Source: Patiriisocius sp047730165
Lineage (GTDB): Bacteria; Bacteroidota; Bacteroidia; Flavobacteriales; Flavobacteriaceae
Assembly (NCBI RefSeq): GCF_047730165.1
Contig: NZ_CP159834.1
Location: 620,001-684,000 of the forward strand
Length of the DNA: 64,000 bases
Direction of reading: 5' to 3'
Shown here: in pieces, positions 53,298 through 61,184 of the stretch
How the letters are laid out: the number at the start of each line of letters is the position of its first letter
How positions within the stretch are numbered: the stretch's first letter is position 1
Position numbers and translations under genes: made by a program
The notes under the pieces: model-generated
Seen by the model: only the letters and a program-made list of their open reading frames with translations
Databases searched by the model: none
Told to the model about the DNA's origin: nothing

Positions 53298-53659
53298 ATG
53301 CATCTCCTCATCAATATTCCATAGGTTTTGTTGTTGTACTTCATCTCTTTTTTCTTTGTTTCGAAATGTTCGCTTGAGAAAATTTAGGTCGTAAAATATT
53401 TAAATTTTTACCTAAAGAACTTTTCGGACCCACACAGTCAATGGCGGCTAATCAAGGACTCTAAAATGGGTTTCTTGCTGCGGGACTTATCTGGACCCTC
53501 TTTATTGAGGGCGCACACTGGCGCTTTTATATTTCCAGTCTCTTTTTAAGTTACGTAATTATTGCTGGAGTTTACGGAGCAATTACCGTGAGTAAACACA
53601 TATTTTTTGTACAAGTATTTCCTGAATTGATTGCGCTTATCCTATCACATCTAAAGTAA
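53298..53659 (+). pseudogene. Degenerate DUF1304 membrane protein gene
   Basis: One frame reads a recognisable DUF1304 protein: VVVLHLFFLCFEMFA, then TGA at 53375 (Trp expected), RKIFKFLPKELFGPTQSMAANQGL, then TAA at 53462 (Tyr expected). It continues NGFLAAGLIWTLFIEG, SYVIIAGVYGAITVSKHIFFVQVFPELI and stops at TAA 53657. The apparent start (ATG 53298, MHLLINIP) is in another frame, so a frameshift near the start is a third lesion. Three lesions make sequencing error unlikely. Confidence 0.8.
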
Positions 53660-53726
53660 TATATTGTAAAAACAGTAAGCAATGCAAAATTATTCGAACT
53701 AACCATTGAATAATAATTCTCCGGAA

Positions 53727-54443
53727 ATGGCTCAAGAAAAATCAGATTTCAAATCATTAAAAGCACTTTACATAAACTGTACGCTTAAAAAAACTCCAGC
53801 GATGAGTCATACAAAAGCACTCATGGATGTCTCCATTGACATTATGCGAGCAGAAGGTGTGATCGTTGAACACCTGCGCTTTGTTAATCATAATATTGCC
53901 TACGGTGTGTATCATGATATGACCGAGCACGGAGCCAACGTTGATGAATGGCCAGCAATTTTTAATAAGATTGAAGAGGCAGATATTTTAGTGATTGGGA
54001 CGCCTATCTGGTTAGGTGAAAAATCTTCTGTGGCGACCAAGTTAATTGAGCGATTATATGGCGAGAGCGGAAATCGCAATGAAAAAGGACAGTATTATTT
54101 CTACGGAAAAGTAGGAGGCTGTATCATCACAGGAAACGAAGATGGTGTAAAGCACGTGGCTATGGGAACACTATACGCGCTCCAGCACATAGGCTATAGT
54201 ATTCCGCCACAAGCAGATTGTGGGTGGATAGGTGAGGCTGGTCCTGGCGCTAGTTATAACGATGAAGAAAGTGGCGCTAAAAACAACGATTTCACAAACA
54301 GGAACACCACGTTTATGACCTATAATTTGTTGCATTTAGCAAAAATGCTTAAAGATCAAGGAGGCTATCCTGCCTACGGTAATTCTAGAGATGATTGGGA
54401 CGATGGTACACGATGGAATTTTGAGAACCCAGAGTATCGTTAG
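53727..54443 (+). CDS. Flavodoxin-fold NAD(P)H-dependent FMN reductase family protein
   Basis: 238 residues from ATG 53727; a TTG at 53706 adds MNNNSPE and is also possible. The fold is indicated by LKALYINCTLKKTPAMSHTKAL (phosphate loop region), EADILVIGTPIWLGEKSSVATKLIERLYG and GKVGGCIITGNEDGVKHVAMGTLYALQHIG. Related FMN reductases include ArsH-like proteins, but this one belongs to the multimeric WrbA/NADPH reductase-like group with a long C-terminal tail (TRWNFENPEY). Its place after the arsenic remnant may be coincidental. Confidence 0.8.
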   Translation: MAQEKSDFKSLKALYINCTLKKTPAMSHTKALMDVSIDIMRAEGVIVEHLRFVNHNIAYGVYHDMTEHGANVDEWPAIFNKIEEADILVIGTPIWLGEKSSVATKLIERLYGESGNRNEKGQYYFYGKVGGCIITGNEDGVKHVAMGTLYALQHIGYSIPPQADCGWIGEAGPGASYNDEESGAKNNDFTNRNTTFMTYNLLHLAKMLKDQGGYPAYGNSRDDWDDGTRWNFENPEYR

Positions 54444-54449
54444 TAAGAA

Positions 54450-56273
54450 TTAAGACTCTGCCTCCTTATTTTGAGACGCAGCTGCCATCTTCTTTTCTAA
54501 TTCTGCTTGAAACTCTTCCATAACTGGTTTTACAGTGCTTTCTGGAAGGTCTGCGATGCGGATATACATCAAGCCGTCTATCGCGTTATTAAATAGTGGA
54601 TCCACATTAAAGGCTACTACTTTTGCGTTTTGTTTTATATACTTTTTAATAAGTACAGGCAACCTTAGCGCACCTGGTTCAACCTCATCGATTATCTTAT
54701 CAAACTTGTTTAGATCTGCCTCACTTTCGTCAAAAATAAAATCCTTATCAGCATCCTTTAATTTAACCTTATATTCCTTTTTGGGATTGATATATTGCGC
54801 CACCCAAGGATCGTAATAATTAGACTTCATAAACTCTATCATCAAACCCTTAGAAAACTCACTAAACTTATTACTAATGCTCACGCCTCCTATTAAGAAA
54901 TTGTGTTCTGGATAACGTAATGTTGTGTGCACAATCCCTTTCCAAAGCAAGAATAAAGGCATTGGTTTTAGTTGGTATTCTTTAATGACAAAGGCGCGTC
55001 CCATCTCTATAGACTTGCTCATCATATCGTACAATTCTGGCTCAAATCTGAAGAGGTCTTGCAGGTAAAAACCATCAATACCATGTGCCGCAAATATTTT
55101 TGAACCAAGACCCATTCTATAGGCTCCAGCGATTACTTTTGATTCTTTATCCCATAAAAACATATGGTGATAGTAAGCGTCAAACTCATCTAAATCTAGT
55201 GATTTATTACTGCCCTCACCGACATCTCTAAAAGTAATCTCGCGTAGTCTTCCAATCTCACGTAAGATATTTGGCATCAACTCTGCAGATGCCAAATACA
55301 CCTCATAGTTCTTGCTTTCTAAAAGTCTGTTGTCACTTGCTAATAGGAGCGCTACTTCTGCCTCAATAGCTTCTTTAGAAACAGGCCCCGCTATTTTTTT
55401 AGGCTGCTTAGGTAACTTTATAGATTTTGGCAAATGCTCTATCAGCTTTTTCTTCTGAAAAGGATTTGCCAGCATATAGGTTTTCTTCCTTAAAAAAGCC
55501 GTGTATTCTGACAAGGAGTCATGCTCATTTTGGTCTACCACAGAAATCGAATTTCCGATTCTTATTTTTACAACTCGGCCTTTTTGTGACAGTAATTCTG
55601 AAGGCAGTTTGGCGGTACGAAGCGTGTCACTCATTTTTGCTAACCTATAAAACAGTCCACTGTTTTTTGCGTGAAAATAAATAGGAACCACGGGAACACC
55701 CGCTTTTTTCACAAGCTTCATGGCGGCTTCTTCCCAAGGTTTATCAATAATTAGCTTATCATCTTTCTGAGTAGAAACTTCACCTGCCGGAAAGATACCT
55801 AAGGGACTATCGTCACTTAAATGAGATAGTGCAGCTTTAAAACCAGCGAAACTAGATTTCACATCCTTGTTATTCTCAAAAGGATTTACTGGCATCACAA
55901 AAGGCTTTAAGGGCGCAACGCGATGGAGTAAAAAGTTTGCCATTATCTTATAATCTGGTCTTGCTTCTAATAATACTTTGAGCAGTAAGATTCCGTCAAT
56001 GCCACCTAAGGGATGGTTAGAAATAGTAATAAAAGGACCTGTTTTTGGGATTCTCTTTAAATCTTTTTCTGGAATTTCAAAATCTACTTCAAACTCTTGA
56101 AGTAATGCGTTTATAAAATCAAGATCGCTTAAATGTTTGTTGCGATTGTAAATCTTATTAATCGTAGAGATGTGAAGTACGTTCATTAAAGACCAACCTA
56201 TAAAAGTTCCAACAATGCCTAGCTTGTCTACTTTTATAGCCTTGGCAATCTCACTTGAAGTGACTAATCCCAT
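54450..56273 (-). CDS. Two-domain acyltransferase for amino-acid lipids (PlsC-like plus OlsB-like GNAT)
   Basis: 607 residues. The N-terminal ~270 residues are a PlsC-like O-acyltransferase (ISNHPLGGIDGILLLK, IFPAGEVSTQK, VPIYFHAKNSG). The C-terminal ~300 residues are the hemolysin/OlsB-type N-acyltransferase (YEVYLASAELMPNILREIGRLREITFRDVGEG, AYRMGLGSKIF, EMGRAFVIKEYQ). In Bacteroidota such fused enzymes (OlsF/GlsF type) make ornithine, glycine or serine-glycine lipids with both acyl steps on one chain. The head-group amino acid cannot be read from sequence. It is convergent with the reductase gene. Confidence 0.85.
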   Translation of the reverse strand: MGLVTSSEIAKAIKVDKLGIVGTFIGWSLMNVLHISTINKIYNRNKHLSDLDFINALLQEFEVDFEIPEKDLKRIPKTGPFITISNHPLGGIDGILLLKVLLEARPDYKIMANFLLHRVAPLKPFVMPVNPFENNKDVKSSFAGFKAALSHLSDDSPLGIFPAGEVSTQKDDKLIIDKPWEEAAMKLVKKAGVPVVPIYFHAKNSGLFYRLAKMSDTLRTAKLPSELLSQKGRVVKIRIGNSISVVDQNEHDSLSEYTAFLRKKTYMLANPFQKKKLIEHLPKSIKLPKQPKKIAGPVSKEAIEAEVALLLASDNRLLESKNYEVYLASAELMPNILREIGRLREITFRDVGEGSNKSLDLDEFDAYYHHMFLWDKESKVIAGAYRMGLGSKIFAAHGIDGFYLQDLFRFEPELYDMMSKSIEMGRAFVIKEYQLKPMPLFLLWKGIVHTTLRYPEHNFLIGGVSISNKFSEFSKGLMIEFMKSNYYDPWVAQYINPKKEYKVKLKDADKDFIFDESEADLNKFDKIIDEVEPGALRLPVLIKKYIKQNAKVVAFNVDPLFNNAIDGLMYIRIADLPESTVKPVMEEFQAELEKKMAAASQNKEAES

Positions 56274-56321
56274 GAATGTATACCAATTTGGTTGTTTGCA
56301 AAGATAAAAAAACCGCTCAAC

Positions 56322-57578
56322 TTATGCTTTAACAACAAGCTGAACTGTATCTCTATTTTCTTGTCTTATTAGTACCATTTTATTGGCTTCAAGTTTTTTA
56401 ATTTCGCTGGGAGATGCGTGTCTAATGGTGTATAACGTAACGCCTTCATTCCATTTTACTTTAAAAGTAGCTCTTAGTTTTGAAAGCAATGGCGCGAGCG
56501 TATCATATTTATTATCTACACAAACAGTAAAACTAATCGCAGAGTTCTGTATCAACTCGACCTTCATTTTATACTCGTGCAACCACCTAAAAACATCGCC
56601 AATATGATTCTCCATCATAAAGCTAAAATCTAAGGATGAAAGAGAAATCAACACTTGATTTGTCTTTAAAATAAAGCAAGAAATTAAGGGGTCTAAGGTT
56701 ACACCTTTACCTACACACGTACCAGCAGCGGTTGGGTTGTAAAAAGACTTTACGTACAAGGGGATTTCCTTACGCTGTAATGGTTGCAAGGTTTTTGGGT
56801 GAATTACAGAAGCGCCATAAAAAGCAAGCTCAATCGCTTCTTTGTAAGAAATATGGTGTAGCAAAGTGGTTTTATTAAAATAACGAGGGTCTGCATTTAG
56901 CACGCCAGGCACGTCCTTCCAGATGGTCACAGCGTCTGCGTTAAGACAATATCCAAAAATCGCAGCTGTATAATCGCTTCCTTCACGTCCCAAAGTAGTG
57001 GTAAAATTATGAGTGTTTTCTGAAGCAATAAAACCTTGTGTCACGGTAATCCCTTTCTTTTTTACAACTCCGGAAATACGCTGTTGTGTTTCATCCCACT
57101 GTACATTTGCATCTCTGTATTTCGTATCTGTAATGATACAGTCTCGCGCATCAAGAAACGTATTCTCTATTCCTATTTCTTGAAGGTAGGCAGAAACAAT
57201 ACACGTCGAAATCAGCTCACCATAGGGCACCACTTGATCATAAACAAAAGGATGTTGTTTCGATTTATTTTTATCTAATAACTGAGATAACTCAGTGATA
57301 AGTTGATTTACTTTTAAGAACACAGGGTGCTTTACCGAAGTAAATAATTCTTTTAATATCGTGTGATGAAAGTATACTATCTCATTCAGTGCAGATGGCA
57401 CTTCGCTTTTAGTATCGAAGTAATTAGTCACCACTTGTTCAAACGCATTAGTCATCTTTCCCATGGCAGATACTACTACCACTAGATCTTTCTCCCCTGT
57501 CGTTGTTAAAACTTGGGATAAATTTTTTACTCCTTCGGCATCTTTTACAGATGCACCACCAAATTTAAATACCTTCAT
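56322..57578 (-). CDS. Monofunctional aspartate kinase
   Basis: 418 residues from the ATG at 57578 (MKVFKFGGASVKDAEGV); an ATG five codons upstream is less likely. It phosphorylates aspartate in Lys/Thr/Met/DAP synthesis. The ATP-site KFGGASV, the substrate block TLGREGSDYTAAIFG and a WKDVPGVLNADPR segment are clear. The C-terminal ~110 residues form a pair of ACT-like domains for feedback regulation. No homoserine dehydrogenase is fused. It lies in a minus-strand group with the acetyltransferase at 57619. Confidence 0.92.
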   Translation of the reverse strand: MKVFKFGGASVKDAEGVKNLSQVLTTTGEKDLVVVVSAMGKMTNAFEQVVTNYFDTKSEVPSALNEIVYFHHTILKELFTSVKHPVFLKVNQLITELSQLLDKNKSKQHPFVYDQVVPYGELISTCIVSAYLQEIGIENTFLDARDCIITDTKYRDANVQWDETQQRISGVVKKKGITVTQGFIASENTHNFTTTLGREGSDYTAAIFGYCLNADAVTIWKDVPGVLNADPRYFNKTTLLHHISYKEAIELAFYGASVIHPKTLQPLQRKEIPLYVKSFYNPTAAGTCVGKGVTLDPLISCFILKTNQVLISLSSLDFSFMMENHIGDVFRWLHEYKMKVELIQNSAISFTVCVDNKYDTLAPLLSKLRATFKVKWNEGVTLYTIRHASPSEIKKLEANKMVLIRQENRDTVQLVVKA

Positions 57579-57618
57579 CTTTACCATCCACAAAGTGGGA
57601 TGACTTATTAATTAAACA

Positions 57619-58101
57619 TTAGTTACTATCGTCCAAGAACGAATTTAATCTTGCAGTATCCATCGCAACGATGTGCCAGTTTTTATGCATCACAGCCCCT
57701 GTTTTTTCGTAAAAATCTATCGCTGGAGTATTCCAGTCTAATACGATCCACTTTACTTGGGCTACATTTTCTTCTTTTCCAAATTGCATCACACGCTTGT
57801 AAAGAGCCATGCCAACTCCTGTGCCTCGCATTTTTTGGGTCACGACCAAATCTTCTAGATGTAAGGTACGTCCTTGCCATGTAGAAAACACGAAATAAGT
57901 TAACGCTATGCCCGCGATCAATCCATCCACCTCGGCAACAAAGCATGTAAATAATGGATGTTCACCGAGTCCTTCTTTCTCTAGCGTTTCAGAAGAAATA
58001 TGAACAGCATCTGGCTCTTTCTCGTATACTGCTAACTCTTTAATTAAGTTTAAAACAGTTGGCATATCTGCTTTTACCGCTTTTCTAATAAGAATGCTCA
58101 T
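57619..58101 (-). CDS. GNAT N-acetyltransferase, diamine/SSAT-like
   Basis: 160 residues from ATG 58101 (MSILIRKAVKADMPTVLNLIKELA). GNAT motifs include TYFVFSTWQGRTLHLEDLVVTQKMRGTGVGMALYKRV (acetyl-CoA loop GTGVGMAL) and WIVLDWNTPAIDFYEKTGA. Together with the start ELAVYEKEPDAV they match the spermidine/spermine N1-acetyltransferase-like group. The substrate is probably a polyamine or amino acid derivative. It is divergent from fbp and shares a compact intergenic promoter region with it. Confidence 0.88.
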   Translation of the reverse strand: MSILIRKAVKADMPTVLNLIKELAVYEKEPDAVHISSETLEKEGLGEHPLFTCFVAEVDGLIAGIALTYFVFSTWQGRTLHLEDLVVTQKMRGTGVGMALYKRVMQFGKEENVAQVKWIVLDWNTPAIDFYEKTGAVMHKNWHIVAMDTARLNSFLDDSN

Positions 58102-58120
58102 CGCTAGGGGTTTTGATAAA

Positions 58121-58158
58121 CAAATATCGGTGCAATTTGTTAAAAATCCCGATATTTG
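58121..58158. promoter_or_regulatory. Symmetric divergent promoter region of the GNAT gene and fbp
   Basis: CAAATATCGG (58121-58130) and CCGATATTTG (58149-58158) are a perfect 10-bp inverted repeat. Each arm, read toward its own gene, gives GATATTTG, one mismatch from TANNTTTG, placed 20 bases before the GNAT start (minus) and 28 bases before the fbp start (plus). The two -7 elements are back to back, so the promoters would overlap. Confidence 0.5.
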
Positions 58159-58186
58159 CTGCAAATTCCTAACAACACATTACTCC

Positions 58187-59191
58187 ATGGCAAATAGAAA
58201 TCAAACTCTTGGTGAGTTTATCATAGAAAATCAAACTGAATTTAAGTACTCCTCTGGAGAGCTTTCAAGATTGATTAACTCGATAAGGCTCGCAGCAAAA
58301 GTAGTGAATCACGAAGTGAATAAGGCGGGGTTAGTAGATATATTGGGGGATGCTGGTGACACAAACATACAGGGGGAAGACCAACAAAAGCTGGATGTAT
58401 ATGCAAATGATATTTTTATTAAAACCCTGACAAACAGAGAGATTGTTTGTGGGATTGCTAGTGAAGAAGAGGATGATTTTATCACAATCACCGGAAGAAA
58501 TAAAAAAAATGACAACAAGTATGTGGTGCTAATGGACCCACTGGACGGATCGTCAAACATAGATGTTAATGTATCTGTGGGGACTATCTTTTCTATCTAT
58601 CGTCGGGTAACTCCAGAAGGGACGCCTGTTACACTAGAAGACTTTTTACAACCAGGAAATAGACAAGTGGCCGCAGGATATATTGTGTATGGCACCTCAA
58701 CAATGATAGTATATTCTACAGGGCACGGTGTAAATGGATTTACATTAAACCCTGCCATAGGTACTTACTATTTATCACACCCTAATATGCGATTTCCAGA
58801 AGATGGGAATATCTATTCTGTGAATGAAGGTAATTATGTGCGTTTTCCTCAAGGTGTAAAAAACTATATAAAATACTGTCAGAAAGAAGAAGGCGATCGT
58901 CCTTATACGTCACGATATATAGGTTCTTTAGTTTCAGATTTTCATAGAAATATGATAAAAGGTGGGATTTACATGTACCCAAATACAAGTAAAGACCCTA
59001 ACGGAAAATTGAGATTATTGTATGAATGCAACCCTATGGCCTACCTTGCAGAACAATCTGGCGGCCTAGCTAGTGACGGCTTCACGCGTATTCTTGACAT
59101 TAAACCTACAGAATTACACCAACGTGTTCCCTTTTTCTGCGGAAGTAAAAACATGGTTTTAAAAGCAGAAGAGTTTATGCAAAATGTTTAA
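58187..59191 (+). CDS. fbp: Class I fructose-1,6-bisphosphatase
   Basis: 334 residues from ATG 58187 (MANRNQTLGEFIIENQ); upstream in-frame codons overlap the promoter region. It hydrolyses fructose-1,6-bisphosphate in gluconeogenesis. The metal/substrate motif MDPLDGSSNID and the preceding EEDD are intact, along with IGSLVSDFHRNMIKGGIYMYP and KLRLLYECNPMAYLAEQSGG. The length is normal. Four genes of a signalling module follow on the same strand, the first 78 bases downstream. Confidence 0.96.
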   Translation: MANRNQTLGEFIIENQTEFKYSSGELSRLINSIRLAAKVVNHEVNKAGLVDILGDAGDTNIQGEDQQKLDVYANDIFIKTLTNREIVCGIASEEEDDFITITGRNKKNDNKYVVLMDPLDGSSNIDVNVSVGTIFSIYRRVTPEGTPVTLEDFLQPGNRQVAAGYIVYGTSTMIVYSTGHGVNGFTLNPAIGTYYLSHPNMRFPEDGNIYSVNEGNYVRFPQGVKNYIKYCQKEEGDRPYTSRYIGSLVSDFHRNMIKGGIYMYPNTSKDPNGKLRLLYECNPMAYLAEQSGGLASDGFTRILDIKPTELHQRVPFFCGSKNMVLKAEEFMQNV

Positions 59192-59269
59192 TGTTTAATG
59201 TTTGAATGAAAAACTATTAAAACTTTGAAAAACACTTACATTTACCCCAATAAAGATTAAGCTAGCTTC

Positions 59270-59620
59270 ATGAGTAAAAACCAGAATTCGCCAAAAGACC
59301 ATCCAGAAGTAGACTCTACTTCAAAAATTGAAGCAATTAAGAACCTCATTTTTGGGGAAAACATACAACAGTATGACAGTGAGTTTGCTACACTCAAAAA
59401 AGAGATAGACGATAAGAAAGCTGCGCTAGAAGGTTATATTGATGAGGTGCGTGGTGAGCTAATGCAGTCTATAGATTCCTTGAGCACAGATGTAAACATT
59501 AGAATCACAGACCTAGAAGATGCCCTCAATGATAAGACTGAGACGCTCAACGAGCAAAAAGTAGACAGAAGAGAATTAGGACAATTATTAATCTCCTTAG
59601 GTGAAAAAATAGGCAAATAA
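59270..59620 (+). CDS. Coiled-coil protein preceding the GTPase module
   Basis: 116 residues, highly charged. A short start (SKIEAIKNLIFGENIQQYDSEF) is followed by a long predicted coiled coil (LKKEIDDKKAALEGYIDEV, LSTDVNIRITDLEDAL) and a C-terminal VDRRELGQLLISLGEKIG helix. Several Bacteroidota proteins with the FGENIQQYD-type start sit ahead of the same 274-residue partner, which is 15 bases downstream here. It is probably an oligomeric adaptor. Function is unknown. Confidence 0.75.
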   Translation: MSKNQNSPKDHPEVDSTSKIEAIKNLIFGENIQQYDSEFATLKKEIDDKKAALEGYIDEVRGELMQSIDSLSTDVNIRITDLEDALNDKTETLNEQKVDRRELGQLLISLGEKIGK

Positions 59621-59635
59621 TCTCCAATTAATTTA

Positions 59636-60460
59636 ATGCTTGAACAGGAGGATAAATTACAACTCTTACGTGATATCCTGTTAACTGACGACAGGCAAAT
59701 AGCAGATGCTATTACCCAGCGTGTAAACACGATCTCAAAGACAATTGAGGAGCGTGAGCTCCTATCAGATAAAGTAGATCCCATTATTGAGGAAAAACTT
59801 AAGAAGTTTATAAAAGAAATCCCAACCACGCTTGGCCCAACAATTACCCAGACTTTAAAGGAACAAATAGCCAACTCACAAGATCAAGTGGTAGAAGCTT
59901 TGTATCCTATTATGGGCAAGATGATTAAGCGATATATTGCAAGCGAATTTGCCAAGCTCTCAGAGGATATTAATAAAAAAGTAAACAACACATTTTCATT
60001 AGTAAGTTTAAAAAGAAAGGCGAGAGCCACTTTTACTGCAACAAAAGAAGGGGATCTTATTTTGAGTGAATTGGACAAACCTACAGTAAATGAAGTTTTT
60101 GCTATTCAGAAGGGTTCTGGAATACTGCTAGGCAATTTTAGCCTAAATGAAACTATAGACAAAGACATGATTTCTGGCATGCTTACAGCTATTAAAAGTT
60201 TTGTAGAAGATGCTTTTCAAGGTGGAAACCAGAGTCTCGAATCTATACAATATGAGCTATATAGTATACAAGTACATAATTTTCATTCCTATTATATCGC
60301 TGTAGTTATCTCTGGCAATTATTCTAAATCTTTTGAGAGTACCCTCGAAAACAAACTGTACAACGTGTCAAAAAAATTATCTTCTGGTATAGACAAGTTA
60401 TCCAGAGCGGAAGTAGATCAAATTTTAAAATCTCTATTTAAGCGGTGGAAGAATCAATAG
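59636..60460 (+). CDS. Helical protein with longin/roadblock-like C-terminal domain
   Basis: 274 residues. Residues about 1-120 are helical and charged (TLGPTITQTLKEQI, QVVEALYPIMGKMIKRYIASEF). Residues about 145-270 form an alpha/beta domain: VNEVFAIQKGSGILLGNF, DKDMISGMLTAIKSFVEDAF, YELYSIQVHNFHSYYIAVVISGNYS, then a final helix. The strand-strand-helix-strand-strand order and wording resemble longin/roadblock domains, which are platforms or regulators of small GTPases. The N-terminal region appears in relatives labelled 'cell envelope biogenesis protein OmpA', although no OmpA domain is present here. A GTPase gene follows after 229 bases. The domain call is by pattern, not a search. Confidence 0.65.
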   Translation: MLEQEDKLQLLRDILLTDDRQIADAITQRVNTISKTIEERELLSDKVDPIIEEKLKKFIKEIPTTLGPTITQTLKEQIANSQDQVVEALYPIMGKMIKRYIASEFAKLSEDINKKVNNTFSLVSLKRKARATFTATKEGDLILSELDKPTVNEVFAIQKGSGILLGNFSLNETIDKDMISGMLTAIKSFVEDAFQGGNQSLESIQYELYSIQVHNFHSYYIAVVISGNYSKSFESTLENKLYNVSKKLSSGIDKLSRAEVDQILKSLFKRWKNQ

Positions 60461-60629
60461 AAAAGGAAGTTTTTTATATCTCTTTTTTGATTTAAATTTC
60501 AACTACGATTTAAAATCTTACCCTGCGTATAGCGAATTAAAAAAAAACCGTTGCCAAAAGCAAAGGACTAAGCGGGAATTAACACTCTTTTCTTCTGTAA
60601 AACATTTTAAGACAAACGTTATTACTTTA

Positions 60630-60661
60630 TTGTAGCCAAATAGAGAATTATCGTATCTTTC
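60630..60661 (+). promoter_or_regulatory. Promoter of the GTPase-kinase gene pair
   Basis: TTG (60630-60632), a 21-base spacer and TATCTTTC (60654-60661, one mismatch to TANNTTTG), 28 bases before the GTPase ATG. Confidence 0.5.
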
Positions 60662-60689
60662 AATTTACGATTAACAACCACTCCTTTCT

Positions 60690-61184
60690 ATGACACAACC
60701 GCGTAAAATAGTAATCCTTGGTCATTTTGGCGTAGGTAAAACAAGTCTTATCCGTCAGTACGTAGACGCCTCATTTAGTGAGGATTATCTTGTAACCGTT
60801 GGTCTACACGTAAAGAAGAAGGATGTAATTATAAACGACAATACGGTTACATTAGTTGTATGGGATATTGAAGGACACAGCGAGATCGCGTCTGCTAGAG
60901 CCTCTTATCTTTTAGGCTCTAGTGGTTTTATTTATGTATTTGATGTGTCTCGACCTGAAACCTATGCCAACTTAGAAAATCAAATGGAGTATCTCAAGGA
61001 ACATTTTCCAGGAATCCCAATTGAAGTTTTTGGCAACAAGTGTGATAAATTTAAAGATGAGGTATCAAAAGTATTTTTTGAAACACCCCCTTTTAATAGT
61101 TATTTATTTACCAGTGCAAAAACCGGCGAAAATGTGGAAGAAGGTTTTATGCAACTCACCATTAAAACACTCGTAACCACATGA
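60690..61184 (+). CDS. Ras/Rab-like small GTPase
   Basis: 164-residue single-domain GTPase. P-loop GHFGVGKTS (residues 11-19), switch I Thr36 in LVTVG, G3 as WDIEGH (Asp59, Gly62), G4 NKCD (116-119) and G5 SAK (142-144). The arrangement and size are those of Ras/Rab/MglA-type switches, with no translation-factor or Era/Obg domains. His63 occupies the position of the catalytic Gln of Ras, and Glu61 that of the Ala in the usual DTAGQ, so intrinsic hydrolysis may be altered and depend on a partner. No lipidation cysteine is at the C-terminus. The stop overlaps the kinase start (ATGA). Confidence 0.9.
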   Translation: MTQPRKIVILGHFGVGKTSLIRQYVDASFSEDYLVTVGLHVKKKDVIINDNTVTLVVWDIEGHSEIASARASYLLGSSGFIYVFDVSRPETYANLENQMEYLKEHFPGIPIEVFGNKCDKFKDEVSKVFFETPPFNSYLFTSAKTGENVEEGFMQLTIKTLVTT

